NCBI RefSeq assembly: GCF_014805625.2
Contig: NW_023998431.1
Coordinates: forward strand, 3,149,804-3,213,803
Direction: 5' to 3'
DNA: 64,000 nucleotides
Source of the DNA: Glossina fuscipes
Taxonomy: Eukaryota > Arthropoda > Insecta > Diptera > Glossinidae
The notes beneath the pieces are model-generated. The model was not told the origin of the DNA. It worked only from the letters and a program-made list of their open reading frames with translations, and did no database searches. Positions 61,642-64,000 of this stretch are shown in pieces. The translations under genes were made by a program, and so were the position numbers. Position 1 is the first letter of the stretch. Each line of letters starts with the position of its first letter.

Positions 61642-61820
61642 AATCTTTTATTTTGTTTTTAATTACTTACGATTCGAATAACGATTAGATTAACTTCAAT
61701 AAGTTCATAGATTTATGAACAAAGACTAATGCATAACTAATGCAACGTTATTGCATATCGTCGTTGATATGGAATGCTTTTTATATATTTTCTAATATTT
61801 AAAAATATCTTAAAAGTCAC

Positions 61821-62189
61821 TTATTTACAATAGTACAACAATATATATGAGGTTGGATGTGCCGTATTGAAGCAAGATAGCGAGTATCGTATACTGTGTA
61901 GATTAGAAACAATATTTCTGTTTTTGACCGTATCGAATACTTTCGCTGCCATTTGATAGAATTGCCATAGGCCGACTGTGATTAACAACAGAGATTTTTG
62001 TCTCTGTCTAACAAATATTAAGCCTAATAATAGAATTAATGCATTTGAGGCCACAGTGAAAAAATGAAATGCATATTTGAACTCTAATCTCCTTTTAGAA
62101 GTTAACCAAAGTTCGTAAACAAGTTCTAGCACAATACCACTGGCAGTATGCTTTTTATATGTACGTACATGACGTAGATCTTCTTGAGC
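61821..62189 (-). CDS. Unidentified small membrane protein, probable last exon
   Basis: The minus frame is open from just after a TAA at 62192 to a stop at 61821, about 122 codons. It has two hydrophobic segments, FFTVASNALILLLGLIF and SLLLITVGLWQFYQMAA, around a short basic loop (VRQRQK), preceded by a charged, amphipathic stretch (LTSKRRLEFKYAFH). The composition is unlike A/T noise. There is no ATG in the open part; an acceptor ATTTAGTATAAG just upstream could join it to an earlier exon that I could not find. The frame reads in from upstream, so the GTG at 62132 is probably not the start. The family is not recognised. It lies upstream of the asparaginase pair on the same strand. Confidence 0.4.
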   Translation of the reverse strand, partial: AQEDLRHVRTYKKHTASGIVLELVYELWLTSKRRLEFKYAFHFFTVASNALILLLGLIFVRQRQKSLLLITVGLWQFYQMAAKVFDTVKNRNIVSNLHSIRYSLSCFNTAHPTSYILLYYCK

Positions 62190-62591
62190 TTATACTAAAT
62201 ATTTTTGTATTTTCGCAAATAAATATGCGGAATTTATATAAAATCTACACATCTTTTTTTTTTTTTTGCCATTTTCAACATTTAGTGCTGATGGCACGTA
62301 CTTTGTACGTACTACTAACTCCATAACTAACGCTTAAAAAAGTCGTCGTTTTTGATAAGCGGAAAAGTATGCTTTTACTTGTAAAATTAACTAACAGTTT
62401 ACATAGATATTCGATAAGCGACAAAAACATAACTCCTCACAATATTTACTTCATGTCTATTACACATAGTTAGGAATTTTGCTATTTGAAGCTAATTAAT
62501 CAACTAACAACTGTGCTCCTAATATTAACTTTAATACTTTTTTTAAGATTAGTAATGTTTAATATTATCGCCGAACAAAAGATGCAAGAAC

Positions 62592-63680
62592 ATTATAGTC
62601 GGGCAAAGCTGACAATAAGATACCCTACATCATTTCAGTCATTTTGGTACTGATACATAAAAAATTACATATTACTTTCATGCAAAGGTGTACTTTTCAT
62701 GAAAGCCCCAGCATTGAAGGATTCCCGAGACATCGCATAACACGATTTACATATTGCAAACTTAATTTGTTTCCTCAAAAATTTTATTATTTTTTCATTT
62801 CCATCATGGAAAACTAGAAATTAGATTTTCTCTCCATATAAGGGCATGATTTTCATGATAACCTCTGCATATGTTACGGTTTAAAAACTAGATCTATTTG
62901 ATCCAAATTCCCTACCATAAAATTGTTTGGTAAATTGCTGCTATGGATCAATTTTCATCATAAAATATTAAAAATTAATCCTCTTTTCGAAGGAATTGCT
63001 ATTCAGAAGAAATCCTATATAGAGTGGAGTCCAAGAAACAGACGCATGTGGCTCAAATTTCGCCCCCCTAATTTTTATGACAAATTGCAACCATAAAGAA
63101 ATTCTAATCATAAAACACCAACAGTTGGACCTTTCAGCGTTTGCATTCCCTAAGACTCCTTATATGCGATGGTATCAACAAAATACATCTGCATGGTCCA
63201 AATTCGGTAAGGTTGCTTTCTTCGTTAGTTTACTGTTATGAACTAATTTTCACCATAAAATACCCTTTTACGATAAAAATGTTTAGTTTTTGGGGGCACG
63301 ATTATATGAGAGAGGGTTCAAAGAATTACCCCAGGCGAACGAAACTTTTTCAATCAATTTAGAATGCCGAAATACTATTACTCAGCGACTTATGTCGAGA
63401 AATTTCAGTCTTTTTAAAAGAAGACGTTATATGCGGAGTGATCGGAAAAGTCGCCTGATCCCAATCATTTTCAGTAGCGTTCGCCCTTGGGCACGTCATC
63501 AAAATATCCCAAAAATTGCGAACTGTAGATTGGGCACCAAAATACATGAACAGACATCAGGCAGACAAATCAGTATAACAAAATGTAGATCTATCCTAAG
63601 TCATTCTGCGCGTTACATACATCCGCACAAACTTAATATATTCTGTATCATTCCTGACACAGATTATAAATAGACGCGTG
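62592..63680 (+). repeat. Family B repeat, long copy
   Basis: The left end ATTATAGTCGGGCAAAGC then GATACCCTACATC is the best-preserved family B terminus. The body is collinear with 35850-36800: GGATTCCCGAGACATCGC, TTTGATCCAAATTCCCTACC, GGAGTCCAAGAAACAG and GAACTAATTTTCACCAT. The right terminus is not clear. The frame at 63290-63673 lies in the repeat. Confidence 0.6.
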
Positions 63681-64000
63681 TATTTTAATAGAGAAAGAGC
63701 TTACGAGAAGACTTGTAATTCGTTTATTCTTTAATAAATATAAATAATTAAATTTTTTCGAATTCTAGTTTTCGAGATATACCAATAGCCAGTAGTGAAA
63801 ACCAAGACAGGCATTGGAAACACTTTTCGATCGATTAAGAAGACAAACTTAGAACATAAACATGAGCTAACCTAAAATACATCCATAACAAAATGCATCA
63901 CAAAAAAAAAAAAAAAATTGTGGAGGTTTCGAAAAAATAAAAACTTGCAATTAACTTACATAAATATTTTTCGAGACCATTAGAGATTTCAGTTTTAAAA
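63681..64000. other. AT-rich end of window
   Basis: Contains an A-run near 63902. No gene or element is seen. Confidence 0.5.

Noticed and set aside
59557..61681. Plus-strand frames over the asparaginase genes (59557-59769, 60115-60333, 60666-61203, 61418-61681)
   Set aside because: They are antisense shadows of the minus-strand coding exons; similar shadows occur in both paralogues because the coding sequences match.

Overview
The window looks like nuclear DNA of a higher fly (Diptera, probably a calyptrate; tsetse is possible but not proven). The base composition is strongly AT-rich, introns are very small (57-78 bp), long A/T and TA/CA runs are everywhere, mariner relics are present, and the few genes read as typical fly genes. 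Most of the 64 kb is intergenic or intronic sequence filled with decayed mobile elements. Only about 5 kb is convincingly coding.

Genes. A REX1-type DEDDh 3'-5' exonuclease (best match by content: Drosophila prage) has its coding exon at 20693-22624 (+). A probable untranslated first exon ends at 17777, and a long A/T-rich 3' flank extends to about 25000. The right end holds a compact cluster: a SPRING/C12orf49-type SREBP-pathway membrane protein (58328-59059, +), which converges on two tandem isoaspartyl peptidase/L-asparaginase paralogues (59250-60359 and 60555-61641, both -). An unidentified two-helix membrane-protein exon follows (61821-62189, -).

Repeats, left to right. Two abundant families, called A and B here, recur across the window. 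Family A has terminal TTTTATACCC motifs, is about 0.8 kb when complete and has an internal duplication. Family B has ATTATAGTCGGGCAA...GATACCCTACA ends and runs 0.4-1.5 kb. A tRNA-derived SINE with a 9-bp target duplication lies at 3070-3233, with a second copy in reverse at about 4337-4596. Mariner relics lie near 9080, 34200 and 38995. A complete 2172-bp foldback element with very long inverted arms and a perfect 8-bp target duplication lies at 42623-44794. A possible hAT end lies at 46932. A 1803-bp solo LTR with a 4-bp target duplication lies at 54123-55925, inserted inside a family A copy.

The genes do not form one pathway: the exonuclease acts in RNA decay, SPRING in Golgi/SREBP activation, and the asparaginases in isoaspartyl-peptide and asparagine hydrolysis. 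The most notable structures are the long-inverted-repeat element, the solo LTR with a duplicated hairpin in its predicted R region, and the young-looking SINE. All family names, homologies and splice sites come from reading the sequence; no database search was possible.
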